Assembly: GCF_016808095.1 (NCBI RefSeq)
Contig: NC_068974.1
Coordinates: 22,862,825 to 22,926,824, forward strand
From: Vigna angularis
Taxonomy: Eukaryota; Streptophyta; Magnoliopsida; Fabales; Fabaceae
DNA: 64,000 bases
Direction of reading: 5' to 3'
Shown here: positions 36,442 to 48,396 of the stretch, piece by piece
Position numbering within the stretch: position 1 is the first letter of the stretch
Layout of the letters: every line of letters starts with the position of its first letter
Program-made: the position numbers and the translations under genes
The notes under the pieces: generated by a model
Database searches by the model: none
What the model was told of the DNA's origin: nothing
The model's input: only the letters and a program-made list of their open reading frames with translations

Positions 36442-38771
36442 CACCCCCACACTTAGACAACTGCCCTCCTGGGCAGGGACAAACTAAAAAGAAAAAGCAA
36501 AAGCAAAGACTCAATCTAAAAAGAAAAGACTAAAGACACACAACAAGGAACACTAGACTCTTATCACAATCAACTCAACTCTACCAATTCACACAACTCT
36601 AGCTGTTTCTCTCTAATCAGAACTGCACAATCAAAATCATTCAGTCCAAATCCAAGTTTCAGCAACTCTAATAAGCAAATAACAATTAGATTCAACCAAA
36701 ACAAGCAGAAGAAACATTTTTTTAGAGAAGTAGCAGCCCAATTTCAACCTCACAGGATAAAGTGTTTCTCTCAAATCACTCAAGTGTTTAGGTCAGCCTG
36801 TGTTTCACTCCACATAACATGATAGACCACAGTTCACAACTTTGGAAAAATTCTAATTGACACTACTTGAATCAAGATAATTCTAGATCACTAGGACTTT
36901 CATGGCTTGTAATGTAATGGAGAATGGAAAGGGCAGATGGATGGGAAATAGAAGCAGAAACTGGAATGGATAAGAGAAATGTGCAAGAAAGAAGGGAGAA
37001 TCTGAAACTCACTACAGGTATTTTCTTTTAGCTTGGCCAGAATCCATTTTTTTTCTTTCTCTTTCTGATATTTTCTTTTTCCAGGTCTTTTTCTCAATCA
37101 ATTTTCTCCTTTTCCCAACTTCTTCTTCTCTTTTTCAGATCCGATTTTTTTTTAGGGCTCTTCAATTTCACCTCTGGCCTTACTCTTTTCTGCTTTATGA
37201 GTTCTAAATTCTTCCTACCTCTAACAAATCTCTCAAGGTTGTTTATTTATATGGTTGGGGAATGGTTTGTAATGGATGGAAAGCAAAGAAAAGGCTAAGG
37301 CTCAAATGAGGGTACAATGGAAAGAATTGTGAATGGAAAGAAGAAAGAAGGCCTAGATCATCTCTAAAGTTCTACCAAGATCAAGCACATAAAAGAGAAT
37401 TAATACAAAATCAAAACTATGGCTATACATGCATGCAATCACACTAAAAAAAATTGGCCCAAAACTCTCCAGGGTTAAAGATTTGTCAAAAATGGACTTG
37501 CTACTCTCTACCATGCAAAAACTGCTTATTTGAATTGAACTAACTGCAAAAACTACTGCTAGAGCTACATCTACTCAAATCTAGAGCTAAAGACACTATT
37601 GGCAATCTATCTTAAAGACATAAAGCTATAAAGTTAAGTAAATCAGCAAAAAGTTGAGTAAAATGTGAAATAAAATCTAGAAATACCTAAACAAAATTAC
37701 CTAAAGCTATTAACAACCTAGACAAACTAAGACAGAACAGAATGCAACCAAAAAGAATCTAAACTAAAGCTCTACAAAGTAAAACAACAAAAGAGACATC
37801 TAAAGCAGAATGATATTAAGCTAACAAATCCTAATTACAAGTCTGGAAAGAAAACAACAAAAGAAGAAAGAAAAGAGTCTAAACATAACCTAAACCAACT
37901 CCCATCTAAAACGCTTCTACAAATGATAGACAATAAAAGGAAAAAAAAATAAGCAAAGAGTTAACTCTGAACCTAGCTAAACTAAAACAGACTCGAATTT
38001 AAAAGAAAAAGAGCCTAAGAAAATCCTAACAGTAGCAATGAATGGAAGAGATCCTAGAAAATTACTAAAAACCAGAACAGGACTCAGAAATTAAAATCTT
38101 AGAACAGAACCTATAAGGGAAAATAAAACTGAACAAATGCTTATTTACAAAAACTAAAACAGAACATGAAAATGAAAAACACCTAAGACAATTGTTAATG
38201 CTAAAACAGAAATTAAAGAATATCTAATACGTGAAATAGAAGGCAAGAATATAAGAAGAGAAAGGAAATCCTAATATGAATTCTAATTACAGAAACTATA
38301 AGAAAAAATAAAGTCTAATCCTACAACCTAAAACATATTCCAAAAGCATAAAAAAAAACTAAGTATTGACAAACTAAAACAATACTAAAAGTAACTCAGA
38401 AAGAAACTAAAAAAAAATTTTTTTACTCCTATTTTAACTACAAAACACATACTAACAGATGTATATTACAGTAAAAACAAGTATTTAAATCTATACCTTC
38501 TCACCCCCACACTTAAGAGGCACATTGTCCTCAATGTGTGAGTAAGAAAGGTTCCTAAACAGCACAGATGCACAATTATTTACAACACAGGAATCAAAAT
38601 GAAAATAGCACAAAAATCAAAATGAAAACAGCACAGGAATTCGAATGCAAATAGCACCAGAATTGAGAAAAAAAATGTCTGCAGCAGAATCCAGAAATTG
38701 ATAATACTTAGAAATGTTTATTAACAGAGAAAATAAGAAAAAGCAAGAAAAACTTAGTCTCCACAAGTCTT
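36442..38771 (-). other. A-rich 3' noncoding region of the Gypsy element
   Basis: Over 2.3 kb without protein-coding potential, very rich in A on the plus strand. A second purine tract like the one at the LTR edge (TAAGTGTGGGGGTGA, minus strand) is at 38500-38514, just after the second gag. Athila elements often have an env-like frame here; I see none. Confidence 0.6.
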
Positions 38772-40248
38772 CTATGAGCTGCTTGATTCTCCTTTTGGGT
38801 TGACCAAAGGCTGAGCAAGGATGCCTCCAGCCTTCTGATTCACCAGTTCATTCACAGCATGAGCCAGCTGCCCAATCTGCATCTTCATATCCTGAATGGT
38901 TGCCTCCAGAGTTGGGTCCATCCTAGGCTGCATTTGTGACTGGTTCTGCCTTCCATAAAATGATGCATTCTGCCTATTCTGTTGTGCATACTGATTTATG
39001 CTCTGCATCAGCCCATTTGACTGCTGTCCACTCTTTTGATTATATGGAGGAGCTTCGTATCTCGGGTTCATCATGTTCCTCCATCCTGAATTCTGTGAGT
39101 TAGAAGCTTGGCTGTAATGTTGTGGCTGATTCTGGGCTTGCCATGGCTGTTGATTCTGCCTGAAGTTTCCTTGCTGATATTGGAATGCAGCTGCCACTAA
39201 TTCAGCTCCAGTGGTGTCTTGAAGTTGATAACACTAGTTTGTGAAGTGTTAATCTGATGCACACACACCACAATGCCTTCTCACTGCATTCACTTGGCCT
39301 CCTAAAAGCCATCTGCCTCATCAGCTCAATTAGCTCCAAAATTTTGTTCCCCATCAGTAGGTTGTTCTCAGTAAACATGTTGGTCCTCACTGAATCTGAG
39401 ATTGCATTCAGTTGCATCTCATGAACTCCTTTACTACAGCCACTTCTAGTGTAGGTCTGCTGGTAATTCTCAGCCATGTTTGCAATGAGGTTTCTTGCTG
39501 CCGATGGTGTCTTGTCCATGAGAGTGCCTCCACTTGTTGCATCTATCATGTTCCTTTCTTGAGGCAGCAACCCTTCATAAAAGTATTGCAGCAGCAACTC
39601 ATTGATCTGATGGTTGGGACAAGTGGAGCACAACCTCTTGAAGCGTTCCCAGTATTCAAACAGATTCTCCCCAAGCAGTTGTCTAATCCCACTTATTTCT
39701 TTTCTCACAGCTGCTGTCCTGGAGGCAAGGAAGAACCTTTCCAAAAATTTTCTCTTCATTTCTCCCCAGCTAACTATGGGTACATTCTGAGAAAACAACC
39801 ACTCCTTGGCAGCATCTTGCAGTGAAAAGGGAAAGGCTTTCATCTTGACAATCTCCTCAGGCACATCTAGTGGTTTCATAGTTGAACAGACCATTGTGAA
39901 CTCCAAAATATGCTTGTGAGGGTCCTCCCCTACTGACCCATGGAACCTTGGCAGAAGCTGAATGAACCCAGACCTAAGATCAAAGTTGGGAGCCCCCTGT
40001 ACATACGACACTTGGATGCACAGGGGCTGGAATCCAATTTCCTGATTAGCCAGCTCCTTTAATGTTCTCTCTCTTTGCTCAACAGTCATGTCTTCAGTCT
40101 CAGATGTATCCGATAAACACTCAAATGAAGTCGGAAATGATCCAGTAGCCTCAGATTCACGCTGGTTCCTCTCCTTTTTGATTCCTTTTCTATTCCTACC
40201 AATTTCTGGATCCAGGGTAAGCAAAGGGCTGTGATTAGCCCTGGTCAT
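38772..40248 (-). pseudogene. Second gag gene of the Gypsy element
   Basis: The frame from 40248 is open for 348 codons: TLKELANQEIGFQPLC, LLPRFHGSVGEDPHKHILEF, FLERFFLASRTAAVRKEI, FKRLCSTCPNHQINELLLQY and LMDKTPSAARNLIANM, the Athila/Tat capsid domain. A frame change near 39240-39300 leads into a Gln/Asn-rich C-terminal part (39197-38772). It is clearly related to, but diverged from, the first gag (45015-44425) and better preserved. Its upstream leader (40260-40620) also resembles the leader of the first gag (45020-45390). Its place after integrase is abnormal; template switching with a related element is my explanation. Confidence 0.8.
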
Positions 40249-40628
40249 ACACTTTCAACTCTCACAGCTAGATGAACACCTGTTAGTTTGCAGATTCAGA
40301 GAAAGAAAATAAAATATTTTTCATTATACGCACTTCTAATTCAACCTAAACCTCCTCAACAGATGTATTGACTAAGCATCCAGCAACACAAACACAGTAA
40401 TCACCAACAACTTTTCAAATAAAAGACCAAAACATCACAGAATCAGGACAGATGTACAAAACAGATAGCACAAGAATATATACAAGTCAGAACTACTAAA
40501 GAGCACAAAAGAATTTTTTTTTTTGAAAATCATTACGAAAACAGAATATAAAATCTACAGTAGGAACATCAACACAGTACTTAACTAAAATAAAAAACAA
40601 GAGCAGAAAAGGAGGAGATAAAGTTTAT

Positions 40629-41816
40629 TCAAGGTAGATTTTCTAGAACTGGATCATTGAATTGCAATGTACTTTTCTCATTTTCTAAAGGCTGCTTCTC
40701 CTGGAAGATTTTTAATTGATGACCATTGACCGTGAATGACTTATCAGCCTCTGGTTTCCTAATCTCCACTGCCTCATTTGGGAATACTTTGACTATTACA
40801 TATGGACCTTCCCATTTTGATCTAAGCTTGCCAACTATCAGCTTCATCTTGGAGTTGTACAGGAGCACTTTCTGCCCAATGCTGAACTCTTTCCTTGATA
40901 TATTCATATCATGAAACCTCTTCACTTTCTCTTTATAAAACCTTGAGTTCTCATAAGCCTCCAACCTGAGTTCATCCAGCTCTTGTAGCTGCAATTTCCT
41001 CTGCTTCCCAGCTTCATTATACTCCAAATTGCACCTCTTAACAGCCCAGAATGCCTTGTGTTCAATCTCTACTGGTAAATGGCATGATTTGCCAAAGACT
41101 ATCCTGAAAAGTGACATCCCAAGAGGTGTACGGTATGCTGTCCTTTGTGCCCACAGTGCTTCATCTAGCAACTCACTCCAATTCTTCCTATTTGGCTGGA
41201 CCAGCTTTTGGAGCAACTTCTTCACTTCTCTGTTAAACACCTCTGCCTGCCCATTTGTTTGTGGGTGGTAAGGTGTAGACACCTTATGTTTGACTCCATA
41301 TCTGGTCAGAAGTGTTGCTATGAGCTGATTGCAGAAATGTGTGCCTTGATCACTAATTATTGCCTTTGGAACCCCAAACCTGCAAAAAATGTTAGTCTTC
41401 AAGAATTGTGAGACTGTTCTAGCATCATTAGACTTGGTTGCTTTTGTCTCTACCCACCTAGACACATAATCTACAGCCAACAGAATGTAAGAATACCCAG
41501 ATGAGCTTGGCAGGGGTCCCATAAAATCAATGCCCCAAACATCAAAGATTTCACAAAATAAAATATTCTGCAGAGGCATCTCATTTCTCCTAGTTATATT
41601 CCCTCCAACCTTTTGACAAACCTCACAACTCTTCACAAAATTATATGCATCTTTGAAAAGAGTGGGCCAAAAGAACCCACTGTCTAACACTCTTCTAGCT
41701 GTCCTGGTTGGGCCAGAATGACCTCCTACCAAAGTATCATGACAGCCATGCAAGATTCCATTTATTTCACTATCAGGCACACACTTCCTAATAATTTTAT
41801 CACTACAAACCTCCAC
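40629..41816 (-). CDS. Gypsy integrase, intact frame
   Basis: An uninterrupted frame of 395 codons covers the integrase, which inserts the cDNA into the genome. The N-terminal zinc-binding motif has HDTLVGGH and SCEVCQK. The catalytic triad is visible: Asp in GIDFMGP, Asp in ISDQGTHF and Glu in HPQTNGQAEVFN. A C-terminal region follows (GQKVLLYNSKMKL, RSKWEGPYVIVKVFP). No chromodomain is seen, as expected for Athila/Tat. It is joined to the RNase H part only through a frameshift near 41815, so the polyprotein itself is broken; the first residues belong to the spacer before the zinc finger, and the true protein start is set by protease cleavage. Confidence 0.9.
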   Translation of the reverse strand: MEVCSDKIIRKCVPDSEINGILHGCHDTLVGGHSGPTRTARRVLDSGFFWPTLFKDAYNFVKSCEVCQKVGGNITRRNEMPLQNILFCEIFDVWGIDFMGPLPSSSGYSYILLAVDYVSRWVETKATKSNDARTVSQFLKTNIFCRFGVPKAIISDQGTHFCNQLIATLLTRYGVKHKVSTPYHPQTNGQAEVFNREVKKLLQKLVQPNRKNWSELLDEALWAQRTAYRTPLGMSLFRIVFGKSCHLPVEIEHKAFWAVKRCNLEYNEAGKQRKLQLQELDELRLEAYENSRFYKEKVKRFHDMNISRKEFSIGQKVLLYNSKMKLIVGKLRSKWEGPYVIVKVFPNEAVEIRKPEADKSFTVNGHQLKIFQEKQPLENEKSTLQFNDPVLENLP

Positions 41817-42829
41817 AAATAAGGGTCATCCCACACATAATACTTTGCATCAGATTTCAATTTATCTATATAATGCCTAGATGCATGAACAGGTAGAACA
41901 GCAGCAGCTAAATAATTAACCAATTCAGCATACCAAGGAGGTTGAGTTAGAACAGAAAATACAAACTCATCTGGAAACTTTTCATTCAGTGGAATTTCTT
42001 CCTCCTTCCCTGCTATTCTGCTCAAGTGATCAGCCACTTGATTTAAGGCTCCACTTCTGTCTTTAATTTCTATATCAAATTCCTACATCAGAAGTAGCCA
42101 CCTCATAAGCCTGGGTTTTGAATCAGCTTTCTTCATTAAAAATCTCAAGGCTGAGTGGTCTGTGTGAACCACAGTTTTTGATCCCAGCAAGTATGGCCTA
42201 TACTTCTCCAAAGCAAAAATGACGGCCAACAACTCCTTTTCTGTGGTGGTATAATTTCTCTGGGCAGCATCAAGGGTCCTAGACGCCTATGCAATGACAT
42301 GAGGGAGCTTTTCTTTTTTCTGGGACAGCATAGCTCCCAATGCAAAGTCTGAAGCATCACACATCAATTCAAAAGGCAATTCCCAGTTTGGAGGTTGAAG
42401 AATTGGTGTAGTGGTGAGTTTCCTTTTCAGCTCATCAAAGGCTCCCTTGCAAGCCTCATCAAATTCAAAGATTGCGTCCTGTTGAAGGAGTCTAGACAGT
42501 GGCAAAGCTATGTTGCTAAAATTCTGAATGAATCGCCTATAAAAGCCTGCATGTCCTAGGAAAGAACGCACTTCCCTCACACTGGAGGGATAAGGTAGGG
42601 CAAAAATCACATCTATCTTAGATTTATCTACTTGGAAGCCCTTTTCAGAAATAACATGTCCTAGCACTACCCCTTCATTGACCATAAAGTGGCATTTTTC
42701 AAAGTTTAAGACCAAATCAGTTTCAATGCACTTTTTCAAAACTTTTTCCAAATTGCCTAGGCATTCCTCAAATGAAGTTCCAAACACCGTGAAGTCATCC
42801 ATAAAAACCTCCATGCAACTTTCTATTAA
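41762..42829 (-). pseudogene. Gypsy reverse transcriptase (rear part) and RNase H
   Basis: The frame starts at a deletion joint near 42829 and enters directly at ELIESCMEVFMDDFTVFG, which holds the catalytic metal-binding FMDD motif. It continues with NFEKCHFMVNEGVVLGH and RSFLGHAGFYRRFI. The RNase H part follows (FALGAMLSQK, TTEKELLAVIFALEKYRPYL, HTDHSALRFLM), and the spacer ends with VADHLSRIAGK. Stops interrupt at about 42287 and 42088. Fingers and the first palm motif of the reverse transcriptase, normally some 200 residues before FMDD, are missing, so no polymerase could be made. Confidence 0.85.
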
Positions 42830-45015
42830 TTCTTGTGCTGTTGCAAAACGTGTAGCAGTTGCTTTTCCTGTTCAAGTTTCAAACTTGCTGAAATGATCAC
42901 TGAAAATTTATTTCTAGCTTCAAGATAAGCATATTTTAAGTGCAGAGGCAGCAGCTTTAATTCAGATTTTTGCTGCTGCTCTGAAGTTTCTTGTGCAGAT
43001 TCTTCACCAAGTTCAAAAATGCCCTCTTCTAGTGCTTGCAAGTGCATATTTTCAAAGAATTTATCTTCACACCCGATGCAGAATTCAGAATGTAATTCTC
43101 CCTCTGCCATGTTCAAATCAGATTGCACTTGAAGCTCCAAATTATTACAACAAATTTCTGAATAACTGAACACATCTGAATGGTTTTCCAGGGGATGACT
43201 CATGGCTTCAAAAATGTTGAATCTGACCTGGGTGTCTCCAAACTCCATGGTTAAATTTCCTTCATGCACGTTGATAATGGTTTTTGCTGTCATAAAAAAT
43301 GGTCTTCCCAAAATCAATGTAGGACTCTGCCTTGAATTCTCACCCTCCATTTCTAAAACATAGAAATCTGCTGGGAACATTAACTAGTTTACCCTCACTA
43401 GCACATCTTCCACAATGCCCAAAGGTTTTGCAGTGCTTCTATTGGCTAGTTGGATAATAACAGATCTAGGCTTTAAATTTCTTAACTGCAGAGCCTTGTA
43501 AACAGAACTGGGCATGACATTTATGGATGCTCCCAAGTCCACTAAAGCATTTGCAATGGAAATTTCTCCAATGGTGCATGGGATGGTAAAATGCCCTGGA
43601 TCACTATGTTTAGGAGGCAGCTCCAATTTGGAAGCAGTAGAAATATTTTTGATTTGTGGCCTCCTCAGTCCTCTTTTATAGGTGCACACCTCTTTAAGGA
43701 ACTTGGCATATTTAGGCACATGTTTAATTGCTTCCAGCAGAGGCATATTGATTTCTATCTTCTGAAAAATCTTCAATAACTCAACATCAGTTTCCAATTT
43801 CTTTTCTGCAGGTGCACATTTGATCGGGAAAGGTGGTTCAATTATGATTTCTGGTTGCTGCTCATTCTCAACAATTTTTTCTTTCTCCACTGAAGCATGC
43901 AACTCCTTTCCACTTCTTAACATGACTGCATTGGTACTGGCAGTCCTTTTTACTTGCACCTTTGGTTGATGAGCTGGTTGCATCTTCCCAAGTTCAGATG
44001 TTCCTCTCAAATGGGGAGGAATATACTTGGTGGTCTCTTTTTCCTTTGCAGGTGTAATTTCCACTGATACACTGCTCTGTTCAACATCTTTCATACAACC
44101 AGTTATCTTTTCATTCTCCCAAGAATTTTGTTGAGATCCCTTCAGATTCACTGTGCCCCAGTTCTCTTTCAAGTTATTGGCTGCTGAGTCACAGGTTGCA
44201 TTTAAAGTGTTCTCAGACCAGCCTAACATCCCTGATGCTGTCATCTTATTCTATGAAGGTTTCTGATTCAGCAACTTCACTTTTTCCACCAGCTGGGACA
44301 TTACTTGAGTCAATTCCCTTAAGTCTTTGGATTCTGCCCCAATTACTGGTACAATAACAGCAGCTTTATTGTACAAATATCCTTGATAAGAGCACTCAGC
44401 CATTTTACTCAACAGCTGTCTTGCTTAAGCTGGAGTTTTATTCATTAAGGACCCTCCAGTAGCCACATCAACAAACATTCTCTCTCTTTGCAGCAGACCT
44501 TCATAGAAGTATGTTAGGAGTAGAGAATCCTGCAGTTGATGATTTGGGCACATGAGACATAACTTATTGAATCTGTCCCAGAAATCAGCCAAACTTTCAT
44601 TCTGCCCTTGCTCAATGGTGCAAATCTGCCTCCTAAAGTATGATACTCTTGATGTTGAAAAAAATCTATTCAAGAATCTACACTACATCTCTTGCAAACT
44701 TCCAAAAGGCTGCTGTTGGTAAATTATCCAATACCTAGCAGTGTCTTGCTGGGATAAGGGAAAAGCCTTCATCATAACCAGTTCTTCAACAGCTCCAAAC
44801 GACTTCATAGAAGAACACACCAGAATAAATTCTCTGATATGTTGATGAGGGTCCTCATGCTCCCATCCATGGAAGGTGGGCAACAACCTTATGAACCCAG
44901 GTTTAAGTTCAATTCCGGATGCATTCTGCTCCAGGGGTAAACGGGTGCACACCGGCTGGTGACCCACTTCTTGGTTGGCCAGTTCTCTCATGGACTTCTC
45001 CAGAGGAAAAGCCAT
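42826..45015 (-). pseudogene. Gypsy first gag and protease
   Basis: One frame runs from 45015 to 42826 with four stops (near 44683, 44425, 44250 and 43382). Gag shows MRELANQEVGHQPVCT, LLPTFHGWEHEDPHQHI and CLMCPNHQLQDSLLLTYFYE. The protease follows at about 43560-43200 with the active site ALVDLGASINVMPSSVYKAL and the flap/end motif LILGRPFF. The frame then reaches LPLHLKYAYL, the usual lead-in to reverse transcriptase, and ends at QQHK, where the deletion joint occurs. The stops, not frameshifts, are the main damage here. Confidence 0.85.
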
Positions 45016-45399
45016 ACTAAACAGCTCAGTTACAACACTCTCAGGCTACTAAAACTACCCCAAGCTAATCTCACTAATTCCCCAAAGTTTGGCAGAACAC
45101 ACTCAGCCTAAACCTTCTCAACAGAGGTGCCAATCAAGAACACAGAAACAACCAAAAATAATCACCAAGACAGCTATCAAAATCAAAGACCAAAACAGCA
45201 AAAAGAATCAAAAATCAAAATTCACACTACTACAGTTTTAAAAACAGATCCTAAACATACTAAAAAGAATTTGCAAAAAAAAAAAAGAAGAAATAGATCC
45301 TAAGATAGAAAGGACAAATATAAACACTAGAAACAATTGCAAAGAAACAATTAAACCTACACAAGACTAACCTAACACTCTTAGACTTAATTCGCCGAG

Positions 45400-45417
45400 T
45401 CCCCGGCAACGACACCA
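45400..45417 (-). promoter_or_regulatory. tRNA-Asp-type primer-binding site of the Gypsy element
   Basis: TGGTGTCGTTGCCGGGGA on the minus strand, two bases from the LTR edge at 45420. Compared with the complement of the 3' end of plant tRNA-Asp as I recall it, 16 of 18 bases match. Confidence 0.75.
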
Positions 45418-45419
45418 TT

Positions 45420-47627
45420 TGTTAAACTCCCTTTTAGTCGCATCAAAGCCAACAAACTTAGTTTCCCCACTAATGTAGTAAAGGAATAACCAAGGATCAA
45501 TCCAAGGACTCAACTATGATTAAGCTTCAGAGTGTAAAGTTAATTCTTGTAATTATTTACTACTTAACTATAAAAACAAGGTGGGGAAAATAAAATGAAT
45601 GAAATTAAAGAGAAAAGAATAAAGAAATCAAATCTGTATAAAAGAAAAAAAATCAAGAAATAAAATGTAAAGAAATAAAAAAAACTGAAACCTAAGCTAA
45701 AGTATAAACTGAATGCATAACAAAACAGAACCTAAACTAAAATGAGAACTGAATGCAATTAAAACTAACCTATGAATGCTAACAGTTAATAGTGCAAGGA
45801 AACCAAAACTAAAACTGAACAAGATACTAAGATGCCTAAAAGAAGTAGTATATACATGTATCAGAACCAAAAGAGTGGACATCCAACATCTAATCTACTG
45901 AACCTAATCTATATTCACAGGAAGACAAAAATCAAAGTAAGAAGTATTGGCTAAAACAGAAATCAACTTGCAATGAAACCAACTCAGCAACACAGATCAC
46001 TCTATCCTAATCTATATATCATGAAATAGAAAATAGGAGCAGAAATCAGAATTGAAACAAAACAAGAACAGTATTACAACACTGAAATTGAATTTAATCT
46101 GACAATTATGAAGCTTAACATCTCTCAAGAAGACCTCTTGATAAGTCATGCTCACTATGGAGTCATATTACATCCAAAACAGATGTAGAAATGTGGATGT
46201 TTTCCTTCACAAATCTCAAATAGAGTTCAATTACAGAATTAAAATCACATACAAAAATAATAGAAGAAAAAGAATAAAAACACAAAACTGAATGAGTTTT
46301 TATGTACTGGACTCATCTTTGGCTCGAGAAGACATCTCGAAAGTGAATGCTCAAAATAGAGTCATTTGATTCCAAAAGGAAATATAGAATGCAGAGAATC
46401 ATAGTCCAATTCGTTTCTTCATTGAAACAACATAAGAAACACACAAGCACGAAACATAACAGAATAACAAAACACTGAACAAGCGAAACATCAAGAACAA
46501 AATGTATTATTAACGAGAAAAGAAAATTACAAAAATTGTACCGAATACATGCTCAATCAGAGTCACCGCGGGCTGTCACCACCGTGATGTGCGCTCTAAA
46601 AGCAAGGAGAACGGAAACGTACTCTATAGAAAGCGGAAAAGAACCCTAATCTACAGAGCTTAGAACTGTGAACTGAAAATGTATCTCAAAGTGTGTAAAA
46701 GTATATGTTTACATGGTGAGAGCCCTTTTTATAGGGTCAAAAAAAGAAAGAAAACAAAAAGAGAAAAGAAAGAGGAAAAGTAAAGAAAGAAACTTGATTT
46801 CGACGCTTCCAGCTTCTAATCGGACGGCCACCCCTCTTATCTACTTTGATCACCAACCCTCCGATCATCTTCAACCTCTCCACCGATTCAGCTCCTCACA
46901 CGGTCACGTGCCAGTTAGCTCTGGTCAGCTCCCTTTTCTCGCTGGTCAGCTCGTCCATCTTCACTGGTCAGGGTCGCGAGCTTCTTCTTCCTTTCTCGTC
47001 TCACTTTGCTCTGCCCAGCACATGCCCTAACTCTTTCTCGAGAGCGAATGTGCACGTAAGGGTGTGTTTCTCCAAATGAGTTACTACTCAAATGACCCCC
47101 AAACAGCTGCATCCACCAAAACTCACCGTTTCACTTAAGCCCACATTCATTCATTTTCATTAAACCAGCGGTGGCCCAATTCCAGCATGCGTTGGCCAAA
47201 AGCTTGTGCAACAGCTTCCGAATTTAATTCCAATAAGCCCAATGAGCTTCAATAGCCCATTTGTCAACTAAGCCCAATTTCCATTCCAGCAGCTCATTTC
47301 AATTCAGCACCTCTCAATCAACTTCTATTATGGCCCAAATGTTGGCCCAATCTGTAAAAAAATCAAACAACAATTAAGAAAAAGAAGAGAAATTATGCAA
47401 TTAAAACAAAACATTTGTATTGAAAGAATTTCAGAAAAATACTAATTTCCTAATTATTAACAAAAGCTAAAAATTACACCTAAAAACCTCTTTTTAACTA
47501 GAATTTTATAAAACTGAAGAATTAAGAGAAAAACATAAAACTAGCCTAATTCTAAGAAATTAAAAACTAAATAAATCTAAGAAATGATTTTTAACAAAGA
47601 AAAATATGTAAATCTAGAGTGTTATCA
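45420..47627 (-). repeat. 5' LTR of the Gypsy element
   Basis: 2208 bases. TATA box CCTATAAAAAG (minus strand) at 46724-46734; transcription would start near 46695. It carries the same internal frames as the other LTR, which I regard as noncoding. Confidence 0.95.
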
Positions 47628-47632
47628 TGGGT

Positions 47633-47892
47633 AGTTCTACCCTTTTCCGCCATTGATTCTGTACCTCTTGGTGATTGCCACCCACTCTCCCTCCAATATC
47701 CTCCTCATGCCGTCACTGGTTATCGTTTACGAAAGTCTGACTTCCGTCTGAGTGTTCTTTGTTGTTGTGAGTCTGCGCCCCAATCATCCTCATTATTTCT
47801 CGCAAGTCCTAGCGCACTGCGGAAGATTCTGCCTTCATCCACTCCATCGTAATCTCCAGAGCCTCCAATCGTCCCTCCGTGCTTCCCTCCAT
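47633..47892 (-). pseudogene. N-terminal gag part of the gag-only element
   Basis: The start Met at 47892 gives MEGSTEGRLEALEITMEWMK, the coiled start typical of Ty3/Gypsy gag. A stop and a frame change follow, with NNEDDWGADSQQQ in the other frame. The last codons before the Gypsy insertion (VELP) lead in frame into TFEGFDPLGW on the far side (34233 downward), once one copy of the target duplication is discounted. A candidate primer site (TGGTCCGACTTGCC, minus strand) is at 48037-48050, three bases from the LTR; I cannot name the tRNA. Confidence 0.6.
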
Positions 47893-48053
47893 CTTCGCTT
47901 TGCACCCAATTTGGATCCGGCAATTTCTTGATAACGTCTTGATCCCTTCTTGATCCGGCACCCCTCTCATAAGGATAACCAATAGTTCTCCTGTTGATAC
48001 GGTAGCGCTCTGGATGATCCGCCCGCTTCTCGAAACGGCAAGTCGGACCAATT

Positions 48054-48391
48054 TGTTAGGTTTCTGAGTTGGAAACCTAACTAAGACAACCCAATCACAC
48101 ACAAAAAAAGGAATTAACATTGTAAAAAGAATGGGTATCTGTATTGATATTCAAAGAAAGTACACAGATAACGCTAATGGAGGCCTAATCCCCCTCTTAG
48201 ACCTAATAGAGGCCTAATCCCCTTCATAAGGTTCAAGATCTGTCTGTACTAAGAAAATGATTCCCCCACAGAATTACGAAAAGGCTTATTTATACTCTCT
48301 TTCTCCCCTTAACAGCCTAACAAACTTTCCCCATCTTTATTTCTATCCTAAATCCATTACCTATTATACCCTGCCACCCCATATCCTAACA
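48054..48391 (-). repeat. 5' LTR of the gag-only element
   Basis: 338 bases, TGTTAGG...CCTAACA, about 90 per cent like the neighbouring copy at 48397-48735. The two are separated only by TTATT (48392-48396). Confidence 0.75.
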
Positions 48392-48396
48392 TTATT

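Larger units (their letters stand above)
34234..47627 (-). mobile_element. Athila/Tat-type Ty3/Gypsy retrotransposon with two gag genes
   Basis: LTRs of equal length (2208 bases) lie at 34234-36441 and 45420-47627, TGTTAAACTC...GTTATCA, with about twenty differences counted by eye. Flanking 5-mers TGGAT (34229-34233) and TGGGT (47628-47632) match at four of five. A tRNA-Asp-type primer site, the protease motif DLGASINVMP and long LTRs place it in the Athila/Tat group. The minus-strand order is primer site, gag, protease, remnant of reverse transcriptase, RNase H, integrase, then a second gag and a long A-rich 3' region. The front part of the reverse transcriptase is deleted and several stops are present, so it is defective although young. 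Confidence 0.95.
32954..48391 (-). mobile_element. Short gag-only LTR element, split by a Gypsy insertion
   Basis: LTRs TGTTAGG...CCTAACA lie at 32954-33276 (323 bases) and 48054-48391 (338 bases). Without the 13.4-kb Gypsy insertion and its duplication the element is about 2.0 kb. The minus strand holds the start of gag, the rest of the N-terminal gag domain, a repeat-rich tail, and only the last codons of a pol frame (LEDKVVLQRGV at 33276-33320) before the 3' LTR. Protease, integrase and reverse transcriptase are missing, as in TR-GAG elements, so it depended on a related Gypsy element. The flanks ACACC and TTATT do not match, so one end may be recombined. Confidence 0.65.

Noticed and set aside
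39412..39825. 137-codon plus-strand frame
   Set aside because: It is antisense to the second gag of the Gypsy element and shows no domain.
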